Part shown: positions 1 to 9,150 of the stretch, piece after piece
How positions within the stretch are numbered: position 1 is the first letter of the stretch
Layout of the letters: each line of letters opens with the position of its first letter
Assembly (NCBI GenBank): GCA_964036045.1
Contig: OZ038381.1
Location: 136,678,306 to 136,742,305, forward strand
Origin: Eutreptiella sp. 'Long Island Sound 2002'
Lineage: Eukaryota; Euglenozoa; Euglenophyceae; Eutreptiales; Eutreptiaceae
DNA length: 64,000 nucleotides
Reading direction: 5' to 3'
Position numbers and translations under genes: made by a program
Notes under the pieces: generated by a model
The model's database searches: none
The model's input: the letters and a program-made list of their open reading frames with translations, nothing else
What the model was told of the DNA's origin: nothing

Positions 1-1600
1 TCACCGGGTGCCTGCATGGCACACAGATGCGAATCACGGAGCGCCTGCGTGCCACGCAGATGCAAGTGTCAGGGCGACTCAATGGCACACACATGCAAAT
101 CACAGAGCGATGCATGGCGCAAAGCTGCGAGTCACAGAGCGCTGCATGGCTCACAGATACGAGTCACAGAGCGCCTGTGTGGCGCACAGATACAAGTGAC
201 ACCCGCCTGCATGGCGCACATAGGCGAGTCACAGAGCGCCTGCATGGCGCGCGGATACCAGTCACGGAGCGCCTGTATCGCGCGCATATGCAAGTCGCAA
301 CGCTCTTGCGCACATATGCGAATCATAGAGTTCTTGCATGGAGTACAGATACAAGTCACAAAGCGCCTACATTGCGCACAGATACGAGTCACGGCGCGCC
401 CGTGTCGCGCACAAATGCGAGTCACACGGTGTCTGCATAGCGCGCAGCTACTAGTTGCAAAGCGCCTGCAGGGCGCACATATACACTTCACCGAGTGCCT
501 GCATGGCACGTAGGCGCTCTGTGACCCGCATCTGAACACTATGCAGGCGCTCTGTGACTCACATTTGTGTGCCTTGCAGGCACTCCAGGACGCGCATTTG
601 AACGCCATGCAGGCGCTCTGTGTCTCGCATTTGTGTGCCATGCGGGCGCCCTGTGACTCGCATTTGTGTGCCATGCAGGCGGTCAGTGACTGGCATCGGC
701 GTTCCATGCAGGCGCTGTGCGACTCGCATTTGAACGCCATGCAGACACTCTATCACTCACATTCATGTGCGATGAAGGCACTCCTGGACGCGCATGTGAA
801 TGCCAGGCAGGTGCCCCGTGACTGGCATTTGTATGCCATGTAGGGGCTCTGTGCCTTGCATGTGTGCGCCATGCAGGCGCTCTGTGATTCGCATCTCAAC
901 GCCCTGCCGACACTCTGTGACTTGCATCTGTGCGCCACGCAGGCGCTGTGTGACTCGTATTCGTGTGCCATGCAGGCACTCCGGGACGCGCATCTAAACG
1001 CCATGCAGGCGCTCTGTCGCCCGCATCTGTGCGCTATGCAGGCATTCTAACACGCGGTGCTTTGCGCCATGCATGCGCTCAGTAACTTGCAGTGGTGTGC
1101 CATGCAGGCGCTGTGTGAAGTGCATTTGTGTGCCCTGCTGGCGCTTTGTGACTCGCATTTGCGCGCTAAGCGGGCGCTCTCCGACTCGCATCTGAACGCC
1201 ATGCTGACAGTCTGCTATTCGCATCTGTGCGCCACGCAGGCGCTCTGTGGCTCACATCCGTGTGCCATGCAGGTGCTGCGGGAAGCACATCTGAACGCCA
1301 TGCTGGCGCTCTGTCGCTCGCACCTGTGCGCTATGCAGGCGCTCTGGCACTCTGTGACCCGCTTCATTGCGTCATGCACGCGCTCTGTGAAATACACTTC
1401 ACGGAGCGCCTGCATCGCACACCGCTACAAGTCACCGAGCGCGTGCATGGCGCAAAGAAGCGGCTCACAAAGTGCGTGCATAGCGCAGCGATGCGAGCGA
1501 CAAAGCGCTGCATGGCTTTCAGGTGCGCGCCCCGGAGTGCCTGCATGGCACACGAAAGCGAGTCACAATGCGCCTGCATGGCCCACAGATGCGACATGGT
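1..1600. repeat. 33-bp minisatellite in three blocks of alternating orientation
   Basis: A tandem repeat of 33 bp fills this stretch. In one orientation the unit begins ATGCAGGCGCTCTGTGACTC and continues GCATTTGTGTGCC. It is in reverse-complement orientation from 1 to about 508, forward from about 509 to about 1391, and reversed again to about 1600. Roughly 15, 26 and 6 units are present, each diverged by a few bases. A variant unit ending GAACGCC recurs every few copies. Because 33 is a multiple of three, several frames stay open for long distances. The forward block reads as an 11-residue repeat of the form MQALCDSHLCA, but stops at 841-843 and 1048-1050 break it and no start or splice context supports a protein. 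I treat it as non-coding. Confidence 0.93.
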
Positions 1601-2360
1601 GTGCAGGGCAGCGCATGAGACTGAGACAGGACGGGTGAGCACGCACAGCATGCGCACGGCACATACGGAGGGGCTTCCGACACCCGAAGGGGGGCGAGAC
1701 ACTCCGGCACAGTGCAACGGCACAAGGAATTTAGACCTCCCGAGCATGTACGCTACCTGGAGTGACGTCCGTCACCCGAACGGCCCGACAGCCGAAAACC
1801 ACAGGTTTTTCCCGGCGGAAAACCTGTGCCCGTTTTCTACCCCCACAACCGAACGGTGGTACTAGAGTGGGGAGGGTGGGTCCGAGCCATGCTCCAACCC
1901 ATACCATAGCAGGTGCAACTCCTGCAGACCCACCACCACCACCACCACCACCCCTACTAGCAGCGCTTTGTGCATACCGGGTAATGCAGGGGCCTCTCCA
2001 TTTTGGCGGCGCTCAGCACCGCGTTGCGGGCGCAGACCGAGTCCCCCCCCACTCGGGGGGGGCGGGATGACATGCTAGGGTTCTTCTTCTCCTCCCTCCC
2101 CTCGCCGACGGCCCTGCTAGGTATTAGCATGACTGTCAGGGATAGCGTTGGGCGGGGGGGAGGGGGTGCGAATCGCATTATTTCGCATTTTCCCCATTTT
2201 TTTCGCATTTTTTGGGCAGGTCTCTTAGTGTAATGTTCAAGAGGAAACATTCTAGTGGCATTCTGTAGTTCAACTAAAGGATAGTTTTGTAGTCAGTTAG
2301 TGTTTGTATACCTACCCAGCACTGTCACTTTTGTTCGTTACATTGTTCTTTTTTCCATAG
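1601..2360. other. unassigned stretch, possible 5' leader or intron of the next gene
   Basis: No gene is recognised. The stretch contains G/C homopolymers, a short CCACCA run near 1930-1950 and a C-rich/G-rich inverted pair near 2041-2065. Near 2170-2220 there are repeated CATTTT motifs ending in TTTTGGGCAG. The last 20 bases form a pyrimidine-rich tract ending in CCATAG at 2360, which looks like a spliceosomal 3' splice site for the reading frame that follows. Confidence 0.4.
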
Positions 2361-2850
2361 ACATGGCCATCCCCTTAGTGTGCGCACCCATGATCTTGGT
2401 ATTGAAGTACTATGGTGCGATGCGTGTGGGTGCCCCGTGAGCCGCACAACGAAGAGCACAGTCCAAGGTCAGTTGGACTCCAAAAAGCACCAAGCTGCCG
2501 TTGAGACTATGAAGAAGAGGGAGAAGGCCCGGGTCGAGCGCCGCCTAGAGGCATAGGTTTTACCTCATAAAGCCGCAATGAGGCAGCACAGCCTACAATC
2601 CGTTGTGGCCTCATGCAACGACCAGAACAAGGCCGCTGATGATTCGGCCTTTGCCTTCACCGGTGCCGGCATTCTGTTGGACAAGTTGGATCACCCCCTT
2701 ATGTGTGCTTGGTTGCAGAAGTACACCACCATTGCTGGTTGCTTGCTGCAAGGCAGCTCCGACTTCCCCAAAGTTAACGCCAAGTGTGTGCGTGATGGGC
2801 ACCAAGGAGCAATTCGGACCGCATCATCTTTGTCATTTCCGACTATCCAA
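2361..2850 (+). pseudogene. CGGBP1/hAT-like zinc finger gene, broken
   Basis: One frame from 2362 onward encodes an N-terminal C2H2-type finger, with a WCDACG cysteine pair and then a QLDSKKH histidine region. A Lys/Arg/Glu-rich helix follows. After an in-frame TAG at 2554-2556 the same frame continues through an RQHSLQSV segment, then ILLDKLDHPLMCAWLQKY. This order (finger, basic helix, IPLxKxDHP-like motif) matches CGGBP1-like proteins derived from hAT transposases. A further hAT-like fragment, RIIFVISDYPTRGE, appears in another frame near 2815-2860, so the gene carries at least one stop and one frameshift. A 3' splice site just before 2361 suggests an upstream exon that I cannot place. CGGBP1-like proteins bind DNA in the nucleus, and that function is inferred from family. 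The gene appears dead in its present form unless the TAG is spliced out. Confidence 0.6.
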
Positions 2851-3825
2851 CTAGGGGCGAATAGTTGGGGGCAACGAACCGCGAAACGCATCGATACGCC
2901 AAGCTCACGGGATTGGGCACCCTGTGGGCTTGGGAAGGCTTCCGGCAGCCGCCAATGTATTCGTACGGGCGGTCAAGCTTTCCATTGAGGGGCGAATAGT
3001 CGGTTGTTTCAATGGGAAATGGTGCGGAGGCAGCATTGGGGCTCTGCTGCTTCTTGCCGAGGGAGTAACACCCCTCCTCCTAAACCACAGTAGAAGGCTG
3101 GGATTCCCTACCAAGCTTTGCATGTTGAGCCGGGGCCGTAGTCTTCACATTGATGGAGCGATGGTGTCAATAGATCACCATGCGTCTTGATAAACATAGG
3201 GGTTTTGGGAGTCCTACAGCATTTGAACAAAACCGCATTTTATGCCCCATTTTTTGCCGCATTTTCCGCCTTTTTTCCACATTTGTTTCCAATCGCAGGG
3301 ACTGCATCCCCCCTCCCCTTGGTTGGGGCCAGGGCAACCTTCCCTACTCAATTCAACAGACAACCCTGTGAGGCATTGGGGGTGAAGCTCAGGACCAAGT
3401 ACTGGGCTAGGACCGGGCGGCGGGCTCCAATGCTGTCATGGGCAGGAAGGGGACACATGAGAGGGCAATGGGTAGATACGCCCCCCCCCCCAACCCCACC
3501 CCGTGGTGGGCAGTGCACACCAACATTGGTGGTACTGAGGGGGGACAGCCACACAGCGGCACCCCATGTTTAGTAGGTGCGAGATGAATGTTGCACCTGC
3601 GTGCTTTGCTTGTGCAGAGGGGGTTCGTTTTTGCTGCCAACAGCAGCACGAGGATCATGGGGCTGAGCCTTCGGTGCAAGGTACGGCCACACCGCCGGCC
3701 CCAGGTGGGGGCTTCTTGGGGCTGGGTTTCGCTCTGCAAGTGCAGCCTTAGGGAGGCGCCTTGGCGGCGGCCATGCCTTCGGGTGATAGCAAGGAGGCAC
3801 AAGGCCTGCGAGCTGGGCATTGTCG
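2851..3825. other. unassigned stretch
   Basis: No gene is supported. The CATTTT-type T-rich motif seen near 2200 recurs at about 3234-3290 and again ends in a splice-acceptor-like sequence (CCAATCGCAG near 3299). A C-run lies at 3481-3491. Short open frames here have no recognisable content. Confidence 0.35.
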
Positions 3826-4199
3826 CTCCTCCAAAGATCCCCTTATGTGATGGTCCCGGTCCTTCTGTTGCGCCGTAATGCACTTGGTGGGGCAGCGGAT
3901 GGCTAGGGCAGGCTTCACGTAGGCTCTAACGTGCTAACACCCCTTCCCCTCCCCTTTCCGTTAGCATTCAAGCCTTAATAGGCTTGTGCCCGCCTTGATA
4001 TGAGTCCAAGACCATAATAGGCCTGTGCACTCCTTAATGTGAACGCACGTTCCTTAGAGGACCCACTTGCGATAGTGGCCTAGGTCCTTCCGTCGCTCTG
4101 CGATACACCAAGTGGGGTGGGGGTGGGCTAGGGCAAGCTTCACGCAAGCCCTAACCCGCTATCCCTCTCCTTTCCCCTTCGCATTAGCGTCCAAGACCT
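3826..4199. repeat. degenerate direct repeat, two units of about 137 bp
   Basis: The segments 3826-3972 and 4059-4195 align along their length. Both run from a GATCC/GACCCACTT start through GGTCCTTC, a GGGCTAGGGCA(A/G)GCTTCACG core and CCTAAC, and end in a TTAGCATTCAAG or TTAGCGTCCAAG motif. They are clearly diverged, so the duplication is old. No coding potential is visible in either unit. Confidence 0.7.
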
Positions 4200-4254
4200 A
4201 TTGACCGAATCCTAAAGATTTGAAAAAATGTTTAACACCCGGCCCAAGGTGTTG

Positions 4255-4850
4255 TTGTCCGCAAACAAAATAAAACGCAAAAGAACATTAATTTCTGGCG
4301 TCAAGCTTACGCAAAAATGGGTTCCGCCAAAAAACGATTGCAAACATAAAATAAATTTTGCCCCCGTCCCCCCTTTTTGCAAGAATGCAGCATTCACGGG
4401 AGGGATGATGTGTGTGTCCTACTGCTTGTTGCCCCCCTCTTCCCTATCTCATGGCCCATTAAGCACGTCGCTTTGCTTTCAGAGAATGATCAATCACCAT
4501 GGTAATATGCCCGAAAGCAGATAAAGGGGCTAGTTTTGGATTACTTTGGAAGAGGTTTGTCAAAAGACTGGTAGACGTGAATCATGCTTGTTGTTGCTCG
4601 TCTCTGCTATGGACTGCAATCCCAGAGTCCAACTGATTGATATTTGTATGCATGTGTAGGAATGGACTGCAATCCCAAAGTCCAAGGTACACACGGTTTC
4701 TTGCAGTAACAACAAAATGAATCAACCCCCATCACCAAAACGCAAAAAAAATATAAAATATTCATTTTTGGCATCATGTTTTATGCAAAAATGGGTTCCG
4801 AGAAAAAATCGCAGAAGTAAAATAATTTGTGTCCATTTTTGCCACGGGGG
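4255..4850. repeat. diverged direct repeat around GCAAAAATGGGTTCCG
   Basis: The segments at about 4268-4380 and 4735-4850 share an AAAACGCAAAA start, then a CTGGCGTCAAG or TTGGCATCATG variant, then GCAAAAATGGGTTCCG. An A-rich tract and a (G/C)CCC(C/A)(T/C) end follow. A smaller direct repeat (GGACTGCAATCCCA) lies between them at about 4611 and 4664. The blocks look like old copies of one unclassified element. Confidence 0.6.
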
Positions 4851-5350
4851 CTGGCCCTGGCCGGGACCCGACCCCAAAGGGGGTGGGGGGGGGCACCACA
4901 GACCCCAAAATTGTCGCACGGAACAGTGTGCTTTGTCGGCGCTGGAGGCGCCGCAGATTTTGTTTTAGGCATACGGCGGGGGGGGGAAATTTTTTTGTTC
5001 AACTCCATGTGTCTATACTCAAAATACTCAGAATTTTGTGGAGAATTCAAAAATGGCTGAAAAGCACAAAAAGGTTATGTAGCCACCTTGCCCATTTCTG
5101 GGCCACTTCTTATTATGCCCCCCGCTCTGAAGCGGAGGGGCTCCCCGAGACGGCAGGGGTTAAGTAGCCACGTCTGATTTAGTCCCCCGCTCTGATGCGC
5201 CCGCAAATTTTGTCCCCTTTGCTGGGGACCCCCGAGAATGTAGGGGTGAGGTAGGACTCTGACGCTTCTTGACTCAATCCATTTCAGCAAACCCACACGG
5301 GGCACCTGGACCCCTAACCAGGGACCAGCGCCGCATAGGGCAAGACGGGG
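4851..5350. other. unassigned stretch with a weak internal repeat
   Basis: No gene is recognised. Two degenerate pieces starting CCCCCGCTCTGA lie at about 5118 and 5183. Each is followed by a CCCCGAGA(C/A) motif and a GTAGGGGT or GCAGGGGT motif. The remaining sequence is G/C homopolymers and A/T-rich spacers. Confidence 0.35.
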
Positions 5351-5353
5351 CGC

Positions 5354-5361
5354 TATATAAA
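5354..5361 (+). promoter_or_regulatory. candidate TATA box
   Basis: TATATAAA stands in GC-rich surroundings, upstream of the duplicated 161-bp block and the finger gene starting at 5898. A transcription start about 30 bases downstream would give a leader of roughly 500 bases. A splice-acceptor-like CATCTCAG just before 5898 would fit an intron in that leader. This is a motif match only. Confidence 0.3.
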
Positions 5362-5488
5362 TGCCGTTTGTTGCCCACCTAAACACGATGCTGCTGCGGC
5401 CAAACTGGCTTGTGGGATTTGTCCGTTAATCTGTTCGTTTGTTCGTTCATACCCCGTGTCGCTTGGGTGCCCTCTAGGGTGTGCGCAA

Positions 5489-5831
5489 ATGGCTAAGTGG
5501 CAACTGGGGCGGTTCCCCATGTCTAAAAATGGCTACGTTGTGGCGCAGTTTAGGATTACCACGGTTTGTTGCTCCATAGGGTGTGTGCAAATGGCTACGT
5601 GCAGGGGCGGTTCCCCATCTTTAAAATTGCCTACGCTGTGATGCTTGACCTTGTGTTGTTCATCCCCGAAATGGCTAAGTTGCAACTGGGGCGGTTCCCC
5701 ATCTATAAAAATGGCTATGTTTTGTCGTAGTTAAGGATTACCACGCGTTGGTGCTCCCTAGAGTGTGCGCCACAAGCTACGTGCAGGGGCGGTTCCCCAT
5801 CTCTAAAACTGCCTACACTGTGATGCTTGAC
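5489..5831 (+). repeat. tandem duplication of a 161-bp block
   Basis: 5489-5649 and 5671-5831 are the same length and align end to end, from ATGGCTAAGT(G/T)GCAACTGG to GTGATGCTTGAC. Within each unit the phrase GGGGCGGTTCCCCAT occurs twice, so the unit itself contains an older internal repeat. The block lies directly upstream of the finger gene and may be part of its promoter or leader. That role is inferred from position. Confidence 0.85.
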
Positions 5832-5897
5832 GTGTGACGTGTAGCGTGTTTCTTTCGTGTCCGTTTTTCCTTCATGGTGCTTCACACATCTCAGACA

Positions 5898-6407
5898 ATG
5901 CCCTACCACACGCAATATGATTGTGAGTGCGGAATGGTGTTACGGTCCGTCACGGATCAGGGGATTCAAGCACACCTTCAAGGCAAGGTCCACAAGAAGC
6001 GAATGTCCCATGACTATGCCGGGTGCAGCGAAGAAGAGAAAACAAAGGTGTTGCAAGCCTTTGACAATTTCCAGGCCCCATTGCCACCGAAGGCGAAGCC
6101 TGCTGCGCCGCCGGCTCTGCCCACTGTTCTCCCTGCTCTTCTCTCTGGGCCAAACCAAGGTAGTAGTAGCAGTGGCAGTAGTAGTAGCAGCAGCTCGTCC
6201 ACCAATGCCTCCTCCAGTACGAGTGCAGCCTCCAGCAGTAGTGCCCCGTCAGGCACTAGCAACTATGTGCCATCGGAATCCATGTCTGATGGGCCGGCAG
6301 CCTGCCGGGTCACAAGAGCACAAGCAGCCCGGCCAAAGAAGCGTGCTCGCCCCAAGAGTACCGGCAAGAGGGCACGCGACGAGTGGGAGGATGATTCCGA
6401 TGCTTGA
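5898..6407 (+). CDS. CGGBP1-like zinc finger protein with Ser-rich tail
   Basis: The open frame gives 169 residues from ATG 5898; an in-frame ATG at 5874 would add eight. I prefer 5898 because CACATCTCAG just upstream resembles a 3' splice site, the same arrangement as in the finger gene at 2361. Residues about 7-35 form a finger: a CECG cysteine pair, a hydrophobic spacer, then IQAHLQGKVHKKR carrying the histidines. The middle is Pro/Ala-rich and then a long Ser-rich run. The C-terminus is basic (KKRARPKSTGKRA) and ends acidic, a plausible nuclear localisation signal. The finger type is that of CGGBP1/hAT DNA-binding domains. The IPLxKxDHP motif of longer relatives is absent, so this is a shortened form. 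The function, nuclear DNA binding, is inferred. A Merlin transposon sits 80 bases past the stop. Confidence 0.6.
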   Translation: MPYHTQYDCECGMVLRSVTDQGIQAHLQGKVHKKRMSHDYAGCSEEEKTKVLQAFDNFQAPLPPKAKPAAPPALPTVLPALLSGPNQGSSSSGSSSSSSSSTNASSSTSAASSSSAPSGTSNYVPSESMSDGPAACRVTRAQAARPKKRARPKSTGKRARDEWEDDSDA

Positions 6408-6427
6408 GGCCCCTCTCCTCCCTTCAC

Positions 6428-6430
<3 letters not shown>

Positions 6431-6487
<57 letters not shown>
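6431..6487. repeat. (TA)n microsatellite
   Basis: An uninterrupted TA tract of about 56 bases ends at the Merlin insertion site. Its last eight bases (ATATATAC) are one copy of the target duplication. Confidence 0.97.
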
Positions 6488-7546
6488 GGCATAACTACTG
6501 CAGTGTATCTACCAGGGTATAGGGGCAAGAGGTGGGCTTGGGACGAGGAGTAGGGGACCCCCCCCCCTATTTTGAGGGTGGGGAATCCGTTTTTGAGGGT
6601 TAGGGAGGGTTTTGGGACATGCCTCTTCTGTTTGTGCAGTGCATGGATACTCTTTCCACACAATATCCTGATCCTTTTATTCGTGCTGCTGTCATTGAGT
6701 CTGCGCGCACCAGCTGGCATTGTCACGACGCGGAACCTGTGCTGAGCACCGGCCACCGCGTGGTTTCTCCTTGCCTGCAGTGCGATTTGGGGGTGCCCTT
6801 CTCTTGTGGCCACGCTTACTGCATCCCTCGGCAGCTGGAATTTGCCAATTGGGACCGCCGCTCTTGGACGGGTCCCTCCGAAATTGGCCGCCGACAAAAG
6901 GGCACGGGAGGACACAAGAAGGTGGTCAAGGGCGATGTTTGGGGGGCGGTGGAGAGGGGTGGCCTTTTGGTTTTGGAGGACTATGACAAGATCAAAAAGG
7001 GCCCTGATTGGGAGCGGCGCTTTGGGCCTCCGGGTGGGGATGATGGTCTTGATGTTCTTTGCTCCCAATACATCAAAAGGGGCTCCATTCTCTATACTGA
7101 TGGCGCCCGTGTGTATGAGCAAATTTCAAAAAAACTGGGGTTCAGTCATGACTACGTGGACCACCAAGAGAACGAGTTTGCCAAGGATGCCAATATCCAA
7201 GGCAAAAAGCGACGGGTCCACACCAACTCCATTGATGGGAGGTGGGGAATACTCAAAAATTGGATCCGGAATCGTGGTGGTTTCAATTCTGAGCACCTCT
7301 TCCAGAACCTCAAGGAGTTCCAGTGGCGCCAAAATCTGCAGCAGCGTGACCCGTTCATCACCCTGTGCGAGCATGTTCGAGACGGATATTTTCCGTTTTG
7401 ACAAGGTACACTCCTCCCATTTCTCTCCCTAACCCTCAAAAACGGATTCCCCATCCTCAAAATAGGGGGGGGGGGGTCCCCTACTCCCCGTCCCAAGCCC
7501 ACCTCTTGCCCCTATACCCTGGTAGATACACTGCAGTAGTTATGCC
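6488..7546 (+). mobile_element. complete Merlin-type DNA transposon, 1059 bp
   Basis: The element is bounded by inverted repeats starting GGCATAACTACTGCAGTG. The left arm is 6488-6607 and the right arm is 7425-7546. The arms match over about 120 bases with only a few differences, mainly one G-run length and two substitutions. An 8-bp duplication, ATATATAC, lies immediately outside each end (6480-6487 and 7547-7554), the size reported for Merlin elements. The single gene inside encodes an ISXO2/IS1595-type transposase, the family from which Merlin elements are named. Matching arms and an open gene suggest recent insertion. The target was a TA tract. Confidence 0.9.
6619..7401 (+). CDS. Merlin (ISXO2/IS1595-like) transposase
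   Basis: An intact frame of 260 residues starts at the first ATG after the left inverted repeat and ends with TGA just before the right one. The C-terminal half carries the family signature in order: a GDVWGAVERGG strand, GSILYTDGARVYEQISKKLG with the second catalytic Asp in TDG, a VDHQENEF motif, then HTNSIDGRWGILKNW and EFQWRQN. The family is known to cut and paste DNA by DDE chemistry in the nucleus. Two points are odd. The usual acidic residue in the IExxW-type motif is Asp here. The first catalytic Asp, expected just before EIGRRQKG, reads as TGPSE. The N-terminal cysteine/histidine-rich part (about residues 30-70) may be a zinc-binding segment. At 260 residues it is slightly short for Merlin. 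Confidence 0.85.
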   Translation: MPLLFVQCMDTLSTQYPDPFIRAAVIESARTSWHCHDAEPVLSTGHRVVSPCLQCDLGVPFSCGHAYCIPRQLEFANWDRRSWTGPSEIGRRQKGTGGHKKVVKGDVWGAVERGGLLVLEDYDKIKKGPDWERRFGPPGGDDGLDVLCSQYIKRGSILYTDGARVYEQISKKLGFSHDYVDHQENEFAKDANIQGKKRRVHTNSIDGRWGILKNWIRNRGGFNSEHLFQNLKEFQWRQNLQQRDPFITLCEHVRDGYFPF

Positions 7547-7554
7547 ATATATAC

Positions 7555-9150
7555 ATATATGTCTGAGACTCCCTTCGCTTCTCTACATATATGTCTGTGG
7601 TTTGTGACAAGGGGAAGGAAAGGTCTTTGGGCGAACTCAAGGCAACATTCAGTACTGCTATGAAAGTGCTGCAGTGCAGCAAAACAATCACGATTCACAG
7701 TGCATCTTGTTAGCTTTGTGTGTTTGCGCGCTTGGATGGGGCCTGCCGGAAAGGGTGCTGGGTTTGGGTCAACGAAGGGGGGGGGTGCCCCCCCCCCTCT
7801 TCGGAGGGGGGGGGGTCCCCCCCCCCTACAGCCTCCCAAACTGTCGAACACCCCTCGGGGTCACACATTGGCTGGCGCCAGCCCCCGTGATTTTTGCCCA
7901 TTTTGGATGTTGTCGCAAAATTTTTGTTTATTATTCTTTCAAAATACCCGACACAAAAATTAGGTTTCTGCAAATCTTTGGAATTCGGTTGGTAAAAAGC
8001 TAGTGCCCTCCTTAATATGAGCTTGGACAGCGGCATCCTCGTAGGTCCTACAGGCGTGGGTGGCGCCCCTGGAGCCACCACCGGAGCCGCTAGCCGAGCG
8101 CCTCTGCGTGGCGCTGGTACCGGCGGTAGAGGGCCGCCGCCAGCACCCGGACTACCGCTCGCCCTGCCCACCGGCACGGCGCGGCCGGGTGCACAGTACT
8201 TTGCCCTAGGTGGGGAATATAGCCCCCCCCCCCCACAGGATCGGGCGGAGAGCCTCAACGGCTGGACTCACGGGGCTGGTAGGGCAGCTACACCGCCCCC
8301 ACCTTCCCTCTCCCGGCGATGGCGCCCTCGGTGGCCGCACCGCCCTCCGGGGCGGAGCCCGGGGAGGCGCGACCCATGAGCGACGTTTTTGCCGCCATAT
8401 GGCGCGCACTTACGGCATGCCGAGTGCTGCTGCCCCCCCCCCCCCCCCACCCCCCCCACTACGCTGCACGGGGCATGAGGGGTAGGTAGCATGAACTGGG
8501 GGGGGCGGGCATCAGCCTCCGCCCCCCCATTACCCTCCCCACTTTCGCCCCTACAAGAGGCCGCGGAGGTGCAGCCGGCGCCCCGCGCGGGCGCGGGTGC
8601 ACCGGTGCTGGACGGTGCAGCGCCACAGGCGCTTGGTGGCCGTGACCCCCCAACGGCACATTCCGCGGCCGGCGCAGCGGGCCGGAGCGAGGAGGGTGGG
8701 GCAGCGACACTCCATGCAGACCCTGTGCGATGCGCACAAGGCCCCCACCTGCAAGTCATGCATGGGGCACCGGGGGCTGCGCTATTGCAGCACCAGGCAC
8801 CACGAGGGGCACCCTCCATTGGTGCAAGCAGCGGGAGGTGCGCGGCAACGCATGCTGTTTGGGGTGGGGGCCGGTGCGCGCCCTGCCCCCCCCCCCCCAA
8901 CCCGGCCCCAGCCCAAGGGCGGGGGGGGGGGGGGGCAAGCGACGACGACAATGGGGAGGGGGCCTCACAGGGCTCGGGTGCTGCGTTGGCGCCCACAGGG
9001 CGTTAGGCGAGCCCGTGGCGCGGCCACGGGAGGGCTGAGGGGGCAGAACCTCAACCCAAGGTGCCTAGTCCTACCGTCACGCCGCGGCACTAGGGGTGGG
9101 TTGGGGGGGGGGGGCGGCACAGCCGGCCCCTAACCCATAACCCCCTCGCC
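7555..9150. other. GC-rich stretch with G/C homopolymers
   Basis: No gene is supported. Long C and G runs at about 7770-7830, 8221-8234, 8434-8458, 8886-8899 and 8924-8935 could pair as hairpins and explain many artificial open frames on both strands. One plus-frame segment at about 8720-8830 reads as a Cys/His-rich peptide (CDAHKAPTCKSC, then YCSTRHHEGH) that resembles a zinc-binding fragment. I could not extend it. Confidence 0.4.

Noticed and set aside
132-740. 202-codon minus-strand frame in the minisatellite
   Set aside because: It spans an orientation switch and exists because the 33-bp unit keeps frames open. No start context, splice site or domain supports it.
8720-8830. B-box-like Cys/His peptide
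   Set aside because: Spacing does not match the B-box or another finger I know, and the frame cannot be extended on either side.
8268-8996. 242-codon minus-strand frame in GC-rich DNA
   Set aside because: Composition (Ala, Gly, Pro, Arg) and overlap with equally long frames on the other strand indicate a GC artefact.
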